Of a stretch of DNA of 64,000 nucleotides, positions 24,403-32,537 are shown piece by piece. Positions within the stretch are counted from its first letter, which is position 1, and each line of letters opens with the position of its first letter. Below the pieces are notes generated by a model. The model saw only the letters and a program-made list of their open reading frames with translations, did not search any database and was not told the origin of the DNA. Origin of the DNA: DAISVY01 sp036826635 (GTDB lineage Bacteria > Zixibacteria > MSB-5A5 > GN15 > FEB-12); the NCBI GenBank assembly GCA_036826635.1, contig DAISVY010000006.1, forward strand, positions 155,652-219,651, written 5' to 3'. A program made the position numbers and the translations under genes.

Positions 24403-25122
24403 ATGGCAGATCCCGCTCCGAACAGAGAGAACATTATCGAGCTGCACGGCGTTACCAAAGTGTACGGTCAGGGTCAGGCGGCCATGGCCGCGCTCCGCGG
24501 CATCGATCTGGGAATAGCCGAAGGCGAGTTTATGGCTGTGATGGGGCCGAGCGGTTCGGGAAAATCAACCTGCATGAACATCCTGGGCTGCCTCGATACA
24601 CCGACAGCCGGCGAATACCTCTTCAAAGGGGTCAAAGTAACCAGCCTCACCCGAAACCAGCGTACCCGGCTTCGACGCTTCTTTCTCGGTTTCGTTTTTC
24701 AGGGATTTAACCTCCTGAGCCGAACGACAGCGCTGGAAAACGTGGAACTTCCCCTTATCTATCGCGGTGTCCCGGCACGAGAACGCAAAGAGAAAGCGCT
24801 CGAAGCGCTCGATACCGTGGGGCTCGTCGAATGGAAAACCCACACGCCGGGCGAGTTGTCCGGGGGGCAGCAGCAGCGTGTGGCCATCGCGCGGGCTATT
24901 GTTACCGACCCGATGGTGCTCTTTGCCGACGAACCGACGGGCAACCTGGATTCATCGCGAGCGCGGGAGATCATGGAACTTCTCGCTCGACTGAACCGCG
25001 ACCGGGGGATCACCTGCGTTATGGTAACGCACGAACAAGAAATGGCCGCATACGCCGGACGAATCGTCCATTTCCTCGACGGCCAGGTCTCCTCTGACGA
25101 GAGTAACGGAAGGAAAGAATAA
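24403..25122 (+). CDS. MacB-type ABC transporter ATPase
   Basis: 239 aa of the LolD/MacB branch. Walker A is G-P-S-G-S-G-K-S-T, the Q-loop lies in F-V-F-Q-G-F-N-L-L, the signature is L-S-G-G-Q-Q-Q-R-V-A, Walker B is V-L-F-A-D-E-P-T-G-N-L-D, and the switch His is in V-M-V-T-H-E. ATG 24403 is preferred because GGAGG lies about 9 nt upstream; the GTG at 24394 overlaps the adaptor stop and is an alternative. It powers the FtsX-type permease encoded next. Confidence 0.9.
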   Translation: MADPAPNRENIIELHGVTKVYGQGQAAMAALRGIDLGIAEGEFMAVMGPSGSGKSTCMNILGCLDTPTAGEYLFKGVKVTSLTRNQRTRLRRFFLGFVFQGFNLLSRTTALENVELPLIYRGVPARERKEKALEALDTVGLVEWKTHTPGELSGGQQQRVAIARAIVTDPMVLFADEPTGNLDSSRAREIMELLARLNRDRGITCVMVTHEQEMAAYAGRIVHFLDGQVSSDESNGRKE

Positions 25123-26327
25123 TGCTGTGGAATACGATTCTCCTGGCCATTCGGGCATTGAGACGGAACGTTATGCGCTCGGTGCTTACGACACTGGGCA
25201 TCGTCATCGGTGTCGGGGCGGTCATCACGATGGTAACGATTGGAGAAGGCGCGACCGCTCAGGTGAGAGAACAGATCGCGAGCATGGGCAGTAACCTGCT
25301 CATGATAAGTCCGGGCGGAAGACTCGGTCCGGGCCAGTCAAGCGGCATGGTTCCGTTCAAGGAATCCGACGGAGAGGCTATCATCAAAGATGTAAACTCC
25401 ATCAGGGCCGTCGCTCCCATTTCATCGAAAACGCTCCAGGCGGTCTTCGGCAACGAGAACTGGTCCACGACGGTGACGGGAACAGAGAACACATACTTCG
25501 ACATAACGAACAGGAACATCGAGTCGGGCCGACAGTTCACGGACGGCGAGGTGCGCGCCGGAGCGGCTGTCTGCGTTATCGGGACGACCATCCAGTCGGA
25601 ATTGTTCGGCTCAGAGGATCCTGTCGGACAGAGGATCCGTCTTGAGAAGCTCACCTGTCAGATCGTGGGGGTCCTTCAATCGAAGGGACAGAACACGATG
25701 GGCCGTGACCAGGACGACATCGTGGTGGTTCCGTTGCGCACTTTCCAGAGACGTATCGCCGGATCTACCGATGTTTCGTTCTTCCAGGTGTCGGTGAACG
25801 AGGGCATCTCTACCGAAAAAGTGCAACAAGAAATCCGTTCCCTGTTGCGAAACAGACGGCATCTCGCCGCGAGCGACGACGACAATTTCAGAGTCATGGA
25901 CACGAAAGAAATAGCCAACATGCTGACCGGGACAACACAACTGCTCACCGCTCTTCTCAGTTCCGTGGCGGCGGTAAGTTTGCTTGTCGGCGGAATCGGT
26001 ATTATGAACATAATGCTCGTCTCGGTCACCGAACGGACACGCGAGATCGGCATAAGGCTCGCCATTGGCGCGCTGGAACGCGAAGTGCTGATTCAGTTTC
26101 TTGTCGAATCGGTGATCCTTTCGTCTTTCGGTGGTATTGTCGGTATAGTCCTCGCTCTGAGTGCATCCATCTGGGCGGCACACATGCTCCAGGTGCCTTT
26201 CATATTCAATGGGGGCATTATCACCCTGGCCTTTCTCTTTTCGGCTGCGGTTGGAGTGGCGTTTGGCTATTTCCCGGCCATGAAGGCGGCCAGGTTGGAC
26301 CCGATAGAAGCGTTGCGGTACGAATAA
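25122..26327 (+). CDS. MacB/FtsX-type ABC permease
   Basis: 401 aa. One membrane helix near residues 20-43 is followed by a large periplasmic MacB_PCD domain (~45-240). The FtsX domain has three helices at ~280-305, 330-355 and 360-385, with the conserved I-M-L-V-S-V-T-E-R-T-R-E-I-G-I-R motif between. The start overlaps the ATPase stop by one base (TAATG). In this operon ATPase and permease are separate genes, whereas E. coli MacB fuses them. The pump likely exports a macrolide-like compound, lipid or peptide; the substrate is unknown. Confidence 0.9.
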   Translation: MLWNTILLAIRALRRNVMRSVLTTLGIVIGVGAVITMVTIGEGATAQVREQIASMGSNLLMISPGGRLGPGQSSGMVPFKESDGEAIIKDVNSIRAVAPISSKTLQAVFGNENWSTTVTGTENTYFDITNRNIESGRQFTDGEVRAGAAVCVIGTTIQSELFGSEDPVGQRIRLEKLTCQIVGVLQSKGQNTMGRDQDDIVVVPLRTFQRRIAGSTDVSFFQVSVNEGISTEKVQQEIRSLLRNRRHLAASDDDNFRVMDTKEIANMLTGTTQLLTALLSSVAAVSLLVGGIGIMNIMLVSVTERTREIGIRLAIGALEREVLIQFLVESVILSSFGGIVGIVLALSASIWAAHMLQVPFIFNGGIITLAFLFSAAVGVAFGYFPAMKAARLDPIEALRYE

Positions 26328-26354
26328 TATGCGGTCGTGAAATTTCGTGAGATT

Positions 26355-26379
26355 CCCGGGAGCCCGTGTTGCTCCCGGG
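26355..26379 (+). terminator. Hairpin after the efflux operon
   Basis: Perfect 9-bp arms CCCGGGAGC / GCTCCCGGG with a 7-nt loop, 27 nt after the permease stop. No T-run follows, so it may be a 3' end stabiliser or a weak terminator. Confidence 0.5.
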
Positions 26380-26668
26380 CCGCGGTATCGGCGCGACCGG
26401 CCAGCCAACGACGAGACCATCTCCCCTGTTTCCGAAGTTCATCGACGCTTGTAACTGACCATCGGACACGCTCTGAAGATACTCCCCTGTTCCAGAAGAC
26501 CGAGTTTCTTCTGGGCAAGTTTCTGTTGAGCGGCCATCAATAATGTCATTCCTTCGGAAATCTCGAAATTATTTGAAAATTCGTTGAATCGTTTTAAGAT
26601 TCGGAATATCTAACAATACGTAATAGGAATTATTCCTAAATAGGAAATAAACAGAAAGGACATGGCAA
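26380..26668. promoter_or_regulatory. AT-rich upstream region of the peroxiredoxin gene
   Basis: Non-coding. The last 120 bp are AT-rich and include the inverted repeat TAGGAAT-T-ATTCCTA (26624-26638) with a further TAGGAAA at 26642-26648. The palindrome is a likely regulator site for the peroxiredoxin gene. I cannot assign it to PerR, Fur or an Rrf2 protein. Confidence 0.45.
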
Positions 26669-27328
26669 ATGAATGAAATTGAAACCACCGCCCAGCCGGT
26701 CGGCCTGCCGCGTCTCGGCGCTCCGGCCCCGCATTTCGAAGCCGTTACCACCCACGGGAAACTGCGCCTCGAGGATTACAAAGGAAGCTGGCTGATACTT
26801 TTCTCCCATCCGGCCGACTTCACGCCGGTATGCACCACCGAATTCATGGGTTTCGCCGAGATTTACCCTGAACTCCAGAAACTCAACACTCAGCTTCTGG
26901 GTCTCTCGGTCGACAGCGTCTATTCCCATATCGCCTGGGTGCGCAATATCGAGGAAAAGATGGGAGTCAAGATTCCGTTCCCCGTGATCGCCGACCTCGA
27001 TATGAAAGTCGCCAAAACGTACGGCATGATCCACGAGGGCGAGAGTTCCACCGAAACCAGCCGGGCCGTGTTTATCATCGACGACAAGCAGAACCTTCGG
27101 GCCATGATCTACTACCCGCTGAGTACCGGCCGCAATATGAGCGAGATCCTTCGTACGGTTAAGGCGCTTCAAACAACCGATGCCAACGGGGTCGCTACCC
27201 CCGCCAACTGGCAACCGGGCGACAAAGTAATCGTGCCGCCGCCCCTGACGCAGGAGATGGCCGAGGAACGTGCCAACGACAAGACTGTCGAATGCACCGA
27301 CTGGTACTTCTGCAAAAAGAACCTGTGA
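26669..27328 (+). CDS. Peroxiredoxin, Prx6-like
   Basis: 219 aa. The active-site motif P-A-D-F-T-P-V-C-T-T-E carries the peroxidatic Cys near residue 56. The long C-terminal arm with K-V-I-V-P-P-P-L-T and V-E-C-T-D-W-Y-F-C-K puts the protein in the Prx6 group found in bacteria and archaea, which reduces H2O2 and alkyl hydroperoxides. The two Cys in the last 12 residues could serve as resolving thiols, as in some archaeal members. The start has AAAGGA about 12 nt upstream. A small winged-helix gene follows after 11 nt. Confidence 0.93.
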   Translation: MNEIETTAQPVGLPRLGAPAPHFEAVTTHGKLRLEDYKGSWLILFSHPADFTPVCTTEFMGFAEIYPELQKLNTQLLGLSVDSVYSHIAWVRNIEEKMGVKIPFPVIADLDMKVAKTYGMIHEGESSTETSRAVFIIDDKQNLRAMIYYPLSTGRNMSEILRTVKALQTTDANGVATPANWQPGDKVIVPPPLTQEMAEERANDKTVECTDWYFCKKNL

Positions 27329-27339
27329 GGTGAGGCGCT

Positions 27340-27570
27340 ATGGGCTGTGTTAATCCCGACGGATCACTGACATCCTCGGCTCGCCGGTTACTCCGGGCGC
27401 TGGAGCAGGAACACACGGCCGAAGAAGTCGGCGAACTGGCCGGCCAGCCGTTGTTCAAAGTACGCAGCAGCCTTCGGGAGATGGTCGAAACCGGGCTGGT
27501 CGAAGAATCGGACGGTCAATACAAGACAACCGATCTCGGCCGGTCGCAGGCCGCCAAAGGCGAGCAGTAG
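27340..27570 (+). CDS. Small winged-helix-like protein
   Basis: 76 aa. H-T-A-E-E-V-G-E-L-A-G-Q-P-L-F-K-V-R-S-S-L-R-E-M followed by G-L-V-E-E-S-D-G-Q-Y has the pattern of a winged helix-turn-helix. There is no effector domain. GAGGTGAG precedes the ATG, and it starts 11 nt after the peroxiredoxin stop, so the two are probably one transcript ended by the terminator at 27615. It may be a redox-linked transcription factor or a small adaptor; the family is not identified. Confidence 0.65.
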   Translation: MGCVNPDGSLTSSARRLLRALEQEHTAEEVGELAGQPLFKVRSSLREMVETGLVEESDGQYKTTDLGRSQAAKGEQ

Positions 27571-27614
27571 GCAGACACAACGACTGTTATCCGACAGTCA
27601 CAAAGAGTAAACGC

Positions 27615-27648
27615 AAAGCGGCGGGTTCATTCACGGACTCGCCGCTTT
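27615..27648 (+). terminator. Terminator of the peroxiredoxin operon
   Basis: Arms AAAGCGGCG (27615-27623) and CGCCGCTTT (27640-27648) form a perfect 9-bp stem with a 16-nt loop, 45 nt after the last stop. Only a short T-stretch ends the stem. Confidence 0.7.
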
Positions 27649-27925
27649 CACTTGCAGGAACTCAAGAGTGCCCGTAGCTTTAGATGTTTTCCCTTGACTT
27701 ACAACAACTTACAAAAAAAGAAGCTTCGCAGGAGAAATGATCCCTTAATCCCCATTGTGAAATAAAAACTTACTGATATTAAGGCCGAAATCGTATTGAC
27801 CTAAAAACACACCCTAAAAAACAGCCCACAACTCAATCTCTTGTATCACAACAGATTAACTGTAAGCCCCGTCCCCCTATAATCAGAAAAAATTCAGCCC
27901 TAAAACGAAAATAAGCGAAAAATAC
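27649..27925. other. AT-rich intergenic region
   Basis: About 280 nt, low GC, no coding frame recognised. It precedes the promoter of the following TetR gene. Confidence 0.4.
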
Positions 27926-27961
27926 TTGACGAATGTGTCAGTTTTGACGACAATGTCAAAA
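27926..27961 (+). promoter_or_regulatory. Promoter with overlapping TetR operator
   Basis: TTGACG (27926-27931), a 17-nt spacer and GACAAT (27949-27954) make a plausible -35/-10. The -10 sits inside the perfect inverted repeat TTTTGAC-GACAAT-GTCAAAA (27942-27961). A bound TetR dimer would block it, so the downstream regulator is probably autorepressed. Confidence 0.55.
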
Positions 27962-27989
27962 ACGACAATGGTGTCAAATCGGATTGAGA

Positions 27990-28652
27990 ATGACTGAAAC
28001 GGCGAAAAAGCCCAAACGGCGAAGACAATCCCGGCAACAGAGACGGGTTGAAAAGACCAGGGATAAGCTGATGTCCGCTGCCCGGTCGGTCTTCTCGGAA
28101 AAAGGGCTCGGAGCGTCAGTAGACGAGATCGCCGAGCGGGCCGATGTGGCCCGCGGAAGTTTTTACTACCATTTCAAAAGCAGAGAAAAACTCATCCGGC
28201 AAATGGTAGATGATATCTTAGGGGAACTGACTGAGCGGATGAACACGGAGTGCTCGGGCAGAAACGGACTTGAAGAAATGCTGGACGGTATAATTCAGGC
28301 TCACATCTGCTTCTTCTCCACCCGCTGGCAGGATTTTGTTCTCTATTACCAGAGCCGGGCCGATCTGACCCTGGAAAACTCGTATGACGGTTTGGAAAGA
28401 CCGTTTCTGAAATATGGCAAGAGCATCGAGAAATTGATCGATGCAAGTATTCCCGAACCTATCTCAGATGAACAACTTCGGCGTACAGCCAACGCCATTG
28501 CCGGATTCATATCGGGATATTATTCGTTTGCCAGTGTCGCGTCTCCCGATCAGGACGTTGATAAAGAATTCGAATCACTCAGAAAGGCTTTTGTCACAAG
28601 CCTGGCTCGATTTGCAAGGGAGGCTTTGCCTGAGAGTCAGGTAAAATGGTAG
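27990..28652 (+). CDS. TetR-family transcriptional regulator
   Basis: 220 aa. A very basic N-terminus (K-K-P-K-R-R-R-Q-S-R-Q-Q-R-R) is followed by the TetR HTH: S-V-F-S-E-K-G-L-G-A-S-V-D-E-I-A-E-R-A-D-V-A-R-G-S-F-Y-Y-H-F-K-S. The C-terminal ligand domain is not assignable. ATG 27990 is used rather than the TTG at 27984; no strong ribosome site is seen for either. It appears monocistronic, and its targets other than itself are unknown. Confidence 0.85.
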   Translation: MTETAKKPKRRRQSRQQRRVEKTRDKLMSAARSVFSEKGLGASVDEIAERADVARGSFYYHFKSREKLIRQMVDDILGELTERMNTECSGRNGLEEMLDGIIQAHICFFSTRWQDFVLYYQSRADLTLENSYDGLERPFLKYGKSIEKLIDASIPEPISDEQLRRTANAIAGFISGYYSFASVASPDQDVDKEFESLRKAFVTSLARFAREALPESQVKW

Positions 28653-29115
28653 CACATAAAGTCACAAAGGATACAGTTCACGAAGACGGTTGGCCAATAA
28701 GGACCTAAACGAGTCAACCTCTCCTACGGAACAGTCATTCAGTAAGTCGTCGTTTTAGTTCGGTTCACGAGGAGAAGAATGCCGGACACGGGGAAGGCGG
28801 CTTCAGGGTCATCACCTGAATCACGTGGCCCCGCAGCCTGTGCGAATAAGGTTGCGCGGAGAAACTGACAGCACCAACAACAACTGAATAGAGAAACCAG
28901 GGTTTCGTTGCGATCCGAACAGGATTCGTAAACTTCGCCAGTTACACGGGACAAATCCGTGCAGTACGAGCGCTGAAGACATCGCGAACCCCGGTGTAGC
29001 TCTGAACCTCCGCTCCGGTGGTTGACAAAGACAGTAAGCAAGATCAAGAAACGATACCGGTTACGCTTATACCGTCGGACATGAATAACACGTAGTAATG
29101 AAACGGAGAAATGTA
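28653..29115. other. Intergenic region, no gene seen
   Basis: About 460 nt between the TetR and fasciclin genes. A minus-strand frame (28739-29167) overlaps the fasciclin start and lacks family features or a ribosome site. I see no RNA gene. Confidence 0.4.
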
Positions 29116-29682
29116 ATGAAGAAGAGAATCGTAAAGTTCGCATTGGTTGCCACGATTCTGTTGGCATTGCCTTTCTCGGTCGGCTTAACTCAGGATTTCG
29201 AATATCCCGCGGACGAATCTACAGATGAGTATGAGCCGGAATACGAGGAGGATGTGCCGCCGGATATCGTCAAGACCATGACCGATTACGGCTCCCTCGA
29301 AACGTTTTTAGGACTGCTGGATAAAGCGGGGCTTATGGAGAAGCTGAAGGGACAAGGCCCTTTCACGTTGTTCGTGCCCGACGACTCCGCCTTCGCCCAG
29401 CTTGAACCGGCCCAGTTCGAGAAGTTAACATCCGACCCCGAATACCTGAAAGAGGTATTGTCACGACATATAGTCGCCGGACATCGGGTAGAGTTCGGTG
29501 ATAATCCCGAGTCGCTGACCGTGAAGGCACTCAACGGGGCGGTGATCAATATCGAGGTCACCGAGGAGTCAGTCAGAATAGAGCAGGCCTGGGTTATCGA
29601 TGAACAGATAGAATGCAGTAACGGCCTGCTGCATGTTATAGACGCGGTTTTGCTTCCCCCGGAGGGACAGCGGAAAGGCTAA
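29116..29682 (+). CDS. Exported fasciclin (FAS1) domain protein
   Basis: 188 aa. The signal peptide (M-K-K-R-I-V-K-F then a hydrophobic core) ends near VGLTQ. An acidic Glu/Asp/Tyr-rich stretch (~26-48) leads into one FAS1 domain: T-M-T-D-Y-G-S-L-E-T-F-L-G-L-L-D-K-A-G-L, G-P-F-T-L-F-V-P-D-D-S-A-F (H1 motif), R-H-I-V-A-G-H, and the C-terminal S-N-G-L-L-H-V-I-D-A-V-L-L-P (H2 motif). FAS1 domains mediate adhesion. ATG 29116 is chosen over 29098 for its GGAG at 7-nt spacing. Confidence 0.9.
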   Translation: MKKRIVKFALVATILLALPFSVGLTQDFEYPADESTDEYEPEYEEDVPPDIVKTMTDYGSLETFLGLLDKAGLMEKLKGQGPFTLFVPDDSAFAQLEPAQFEKLTSDPEYLKEVLSRHIVAGHRVEFGDNPESLTVKALNGAVINIEVTEESVRIEQAWVIDEQIECSNGLLHVIDAVLLPPEGQRKG

Positions 29683-29717
29683 CTAACGAGCACATCTGAA
29701 GGGATAGACTCCGACAG

Positions 29718-30206
29718 ATGCGCTCCAATGAACTCCTTTGTCCGGAGAAACATATTGTGAAAACAGAAGTCGCGGCTGGTACCGTCGTAAAAGACACGGT
29801 GACAAGGCTCACAGTAGACAAAGAACCGACTCGGTTCAACAAAGATGACCTCAGAAAGGCCTGGGGCCTGGCCGGCAGTTTTGACATTTATGACTGCAAT
29901 CCCGAAACGATCCGTGACGCCGACGCAATCAAACGGTTCGTATATGAACTCTGTGACTTGATTGAAATGAAGCGTTTCGGTGACTGTGTCGTGGTTAATT
30001 TCGGCGAAGATGAACGGGTGGCCGGGTTTTCCATGATCCAACTTATCGAGACTTCCCTGATATCAGCCCATTTTGCCAATGCCAGCAATACCACTTACCT
30101 CGACGTCTTCAGTTGCAAGCCGTACGACCCCGAAGTCGTGGAAAAATTCGCCCTGGATTTCTTCGGTGGTTCACGCTGCATCACCCACGTGAACTTGAGG
30201 CGATAA
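29718..30206 (+). CDS. SpeD-like pyruvoyl enzyme (AdoMet decarboxylase homologue)
   Basis: 162 aa. The C-terminal half holds the SpeD active-site pattern with correct spacing: S113-x-I-S-x-H118, then Cys133 in V-F-S-C. The 5- and 15-residue steps equal those between Ser63, His68 and Cys83 of the Thermotoga enzyme. Normally a Glu-Ser bond is cut to form the pyruvoyl group; here the residue before Ser113 is Thr112, with Glu one place earlier. The protein should self-cleave into two chains and decarboxylate an amino acid or S-adenosylmethionine. The substrate may not be AdoMet, as no aminopropyltransferase is nearby. The first ~45 residues are unusual for SpeD. Its stop overlaps the next start by one base. 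Confidence 0.75.
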   Translation: MRSNELLCPEKHIVKTEVAAGTVVKDTVTRLTVDKEPTRFNKDDLRKAWGLAGSFDIYDCNPETIRDADAIKRFVYELCDLIEMKRFGDCVVVNFGEDERVAGFSMIQLIETSLISAHFANASNTTYLDVFSCKPYDPEVVEKFALDFFGGSRCITHVNLRR

Positions 30207-31210
30207 TGACAATGTGTCGCATAAAGACCACCAATGACCTCGAAGAATGTCGCATCCTGTGGCAACAACTGATCCCAACCGAGTTGGTTTCCGACCTCTG
30301 GGATGTCCGGTGCTGCTTTCACAATCAATACGGCCACCGGCCCCATTTCGTAGTGGCAGAGGATCACACGGGTATCCGTGGTTTTCTGCCGCTTAGCTGG
30401 AACGAGGAGACCGGACAATACAACTACTTCCCCGGCGAAACATGGGAAGGCAAAACCTGGCTGGAGCAAAACCGGGTTGTTGCAGACAGCCGGGAGACAC
30501 TCGACACAATGCTGACCAGTCTGGACAAACCATACAGTCTTCGTTATCTGAAGAATAACCAGCACTGGAGCCGGACCGACGAGTGCGTCGATGAAGTCGG
30601 GTATTTGTTTGTTCCGGAATCGTACGATTACGACATAGACCGTTACCTGGATATTTTTTCTCACAAAGCGGCCAAGAAACTCCGCAAAGAACTGGCTTCA
30701 TGGGATCGGCACACTGTCGAGTGGCGATACAACCGGTCCGGTGATTTCGATGAATTGTGTCAGATGAACCGGGAAAGATTCGGGCATTTATCATACTTCG
30801 ACGACGAGCGGTTTCTCGAGAGTTTCAGATCGCTGACGAAGTATCTCGACGAGCGGGGTTGGCTTCGCATAGTGACAATCATCGTAGACGGAGAACCGGC
30901 CGCGACAGACCTGGGGAGCCTCTATACCGGTATGCTGACATTGCTGGCCGGAGGCACCAACACAAAATTCCCGGGGATAGCCAAGCTCATCAACATGCAC
31001 CATATGCGATTCGCCTGCGAGCAGCGACTGGACAGTGTCGACTTTCTGTGCGGCGACTTCAACTGGAAGCCCCTCTTCCATCTCACCCCCGCACCCCTCT
31101 ACGTCCTTGAAGGCGAACCGGGCCGACTTGAATCCAAAGTCCCCAGGCATACCATACTCCATCACACTCCCCCCAATCCGGATTGTATCGGGAGAGCACC
31201 TTATGCCTGA
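30206..31210 (+). CDS. FemAB/BioF2-like GNAT acyltransferase
   Basis: 334 aa with the double-GNAT (Acetyltransf_6/BioF2-like) layout. The first half carries F-V-V-A-E-D-H-T-G-I-R-G-F-L-P-L-S. The second half has the basic helix F-S-H-K-A-A-K-K-L-R-K-E-L followed by D-E-L-C-Q-M-N-R-E-R-F and the G-G-T-N-T-K-F-P-G-I-A-K-L segment typical of this group. Members transfer acyl or aminoacyl groups, some (FemX-type) from aminoacyl-tRNA. ATG 30206 overlaps the SpeD-like stop (TAATG), and the upstream part of the frame (from 30113) is not used. With two ATP-grasp enzymes downstream it likely helps assemble an amide-containing product. Confidence 0.75.
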   Translation: MTMCRIKTTNDLEECRILWQQLIPTELVSDLWDVRCCFHNQYGHRPHFVVAEDHTGIRGFLPLSWNEETGQYNYFPGETWEGKTWLEQNRVVADSRETLDTMLTSLDKPYSLRYLKNNQHWSRTDECVDEVGYLFVPESYDYDIDRYLDIFSHKAAKKLRKELASWDRHTVEWRYNRSGDFDELCQMNRERFGHLSYFDDERFLESFRSLTKYLDERGWLRIVTIIVDGEPAATDLGSLYTGMLTLLAGGTNTKFPGIAKLINMHHMRFACEQRLDSVDFLCGDFNWKPLFHLTPAPLYVLEGEPGRLESKVPRHTILHHTPPNPDCIGRAPYA

Positions 31211-32537
31211 CCGTCGGATACTGGTAGTGGGAACGACGCCCGATTATATCGCTTACATCCATAAGCGTTATCCTCACCGGGCACTCTTTCTAACGGACAC
31301 CTCCATCCGTGCCGGTGCTTCCGATCCGGCGCCGGACGAACCCAGTGAGATTGTCACCGACCTCGGTAACGATCCCAACAACGTACTTGCAAATCTTCAG
31401 GCACACCTTAAAACACATAACCAGATCCTAACGGGCGTGACCTGCTACGATTGCGAATGGCTGACGCTCGCTGCGGAGCTGGCCCGGTCTTACGGCCTGT
31501 CATATTCTTCGCCGGAGGCCGTGAAAACCGCTCGGAGCAAGTTCCTTTCCAAAAAGCGGTGGCTCGAAGGTGAAGTGCGATGCCCGGCAAGCGAGCTGAT
31601 AGACACCGGCAGGCAGGCACTCGAATTTCAGAAGAAGCACGGCCAAATCGTACTTAAACCTCTGACCGGAAGCGGAAGCGAGCTTACTTTCCTGTGCCGG
31701 GACGCGCTCGATTCATCGACCGCTTTTGAAGCGATCAAATCCGGCCTGATCAAGCGTCGCCGCCTTCCGTTATACAAAGAGTGCTATACAACCAACGCCA
31801 AACCCACCGCAACTCCCCCGATGCTGGCGGAAGAATATGTGGGCGGGCGCGAATACAGCGCCGATTTCATCGTAGATGGTGATCAGGTGACGGTGATCCG
31901 AGTCGCCAAGAAACTACAGCAGTCCGGACAGCCATTCGGGACTACAATGGCTTACGTGTTGCCCGCAACTTTGCCGGAACACGTACACCGGGAGTTTTTC
32001 GAAGAATCCCTTTGCAAAGCCTCGCACGCGCTCGGATTGACTCACGCCATATGCATGGTGGATTTCAAAATATGCCGGGATGAAATAGTCTTCCTGGAGT
32101 TGACACCGAGAATAGGCGGCGATTGTCTGCCGATGCTGATTCGTCAGAGCTGCGGGCTCGACACTATCGGACTGGCTCTGGAATTCGCCGAAGGAAACGC
32201 GATATCGATTCCTCCTCAAGCGCAATGGACCGAACTGATCGGGCTGCGCCTGTTCGCGACACGCAGTGGCACCCTCACCGGTATAGATATCCAACGCCTG
32301 GCGAACCACCCGCAAGTCAAAGAGACCTTTGTCAAACGCCGGCCGGGTCATAAGATTGTCATGCCACCCGATGACTATGATTCATGGATACTGGGACATG
32401 TGATATTCGAACCGCAACCGAACGACCGTCTCCCGGAACAATGCGAGAGTATAACCGACAAAGTCACGGTCAGTGTGGAGAGCTATCATGATCAGGAGTT
32501 CTCTCGGATTTCTAATAAGAGCCGCAGAACTGCTTAA
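31203..32537 (+). CDS. ATP-grasp carboxylate-amine ligase
   Basis: 444 aa. An N-terminal Rossmann-like part (R-R-I-L-V-V-G-T-T-P-D-Y) is followed by the ATP-grasp core: I-V-L-K-P-L-T-G-S-G-S-E (lysine of the ATP site), A-E-E-Y-V-G-G-R-E-Y-S-A-D, and the Mg-binding V-F-L-E-L-T-P-R-I-G-G-D. It belongs with the carbamoyl-phosphate-synthase/BL00235-like ligases that join an amino acid to an amine or another amino acid through an acyl phosphate. ATG 31203 has GGGAGAG upstream and overlaps the GNAT stop by 8 nt. The C-terminus overlaps the next gene by 50 nt. Confidence 0.85.
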   Translation: MPDRRILVVGTTPDYIAYIHKRYPHRALFLTDTSIRAGASDPAPDEPSEIVTDLGNDPNNVLANLQAHLKTHNQILTGVTCYDCEWLTLAAELARSYGLSYSSPEAVKTARSKFLSKKRWLEGEVRCPASELIDTGRQALEFQKKHGQIVLKPLTGSGSELTFLCRDALDSSTAFEAIKSGLIKRRRLPLYKECYTTNAKPTATPPMLAEEYVGGREYSADFIVDGDQVTVIRVAKKLQQSGQPFGTTMAYVLPATLPEHVHREFFEESLCKASHALGLTHAICMVDFKICRDEIVFLELTPRIGGDCLPMLIRQSCGLDTIGLALEFAEGNAISIPPQAQWTELIGLRLFATRSGTLTGIDIQRLANHPQVKETFVKRRPGHKIVMPPDDYDSWILGHVIFEPQPNDRLPEQCESITDKVTVSVESYHDQEFSRISNKSRRTA

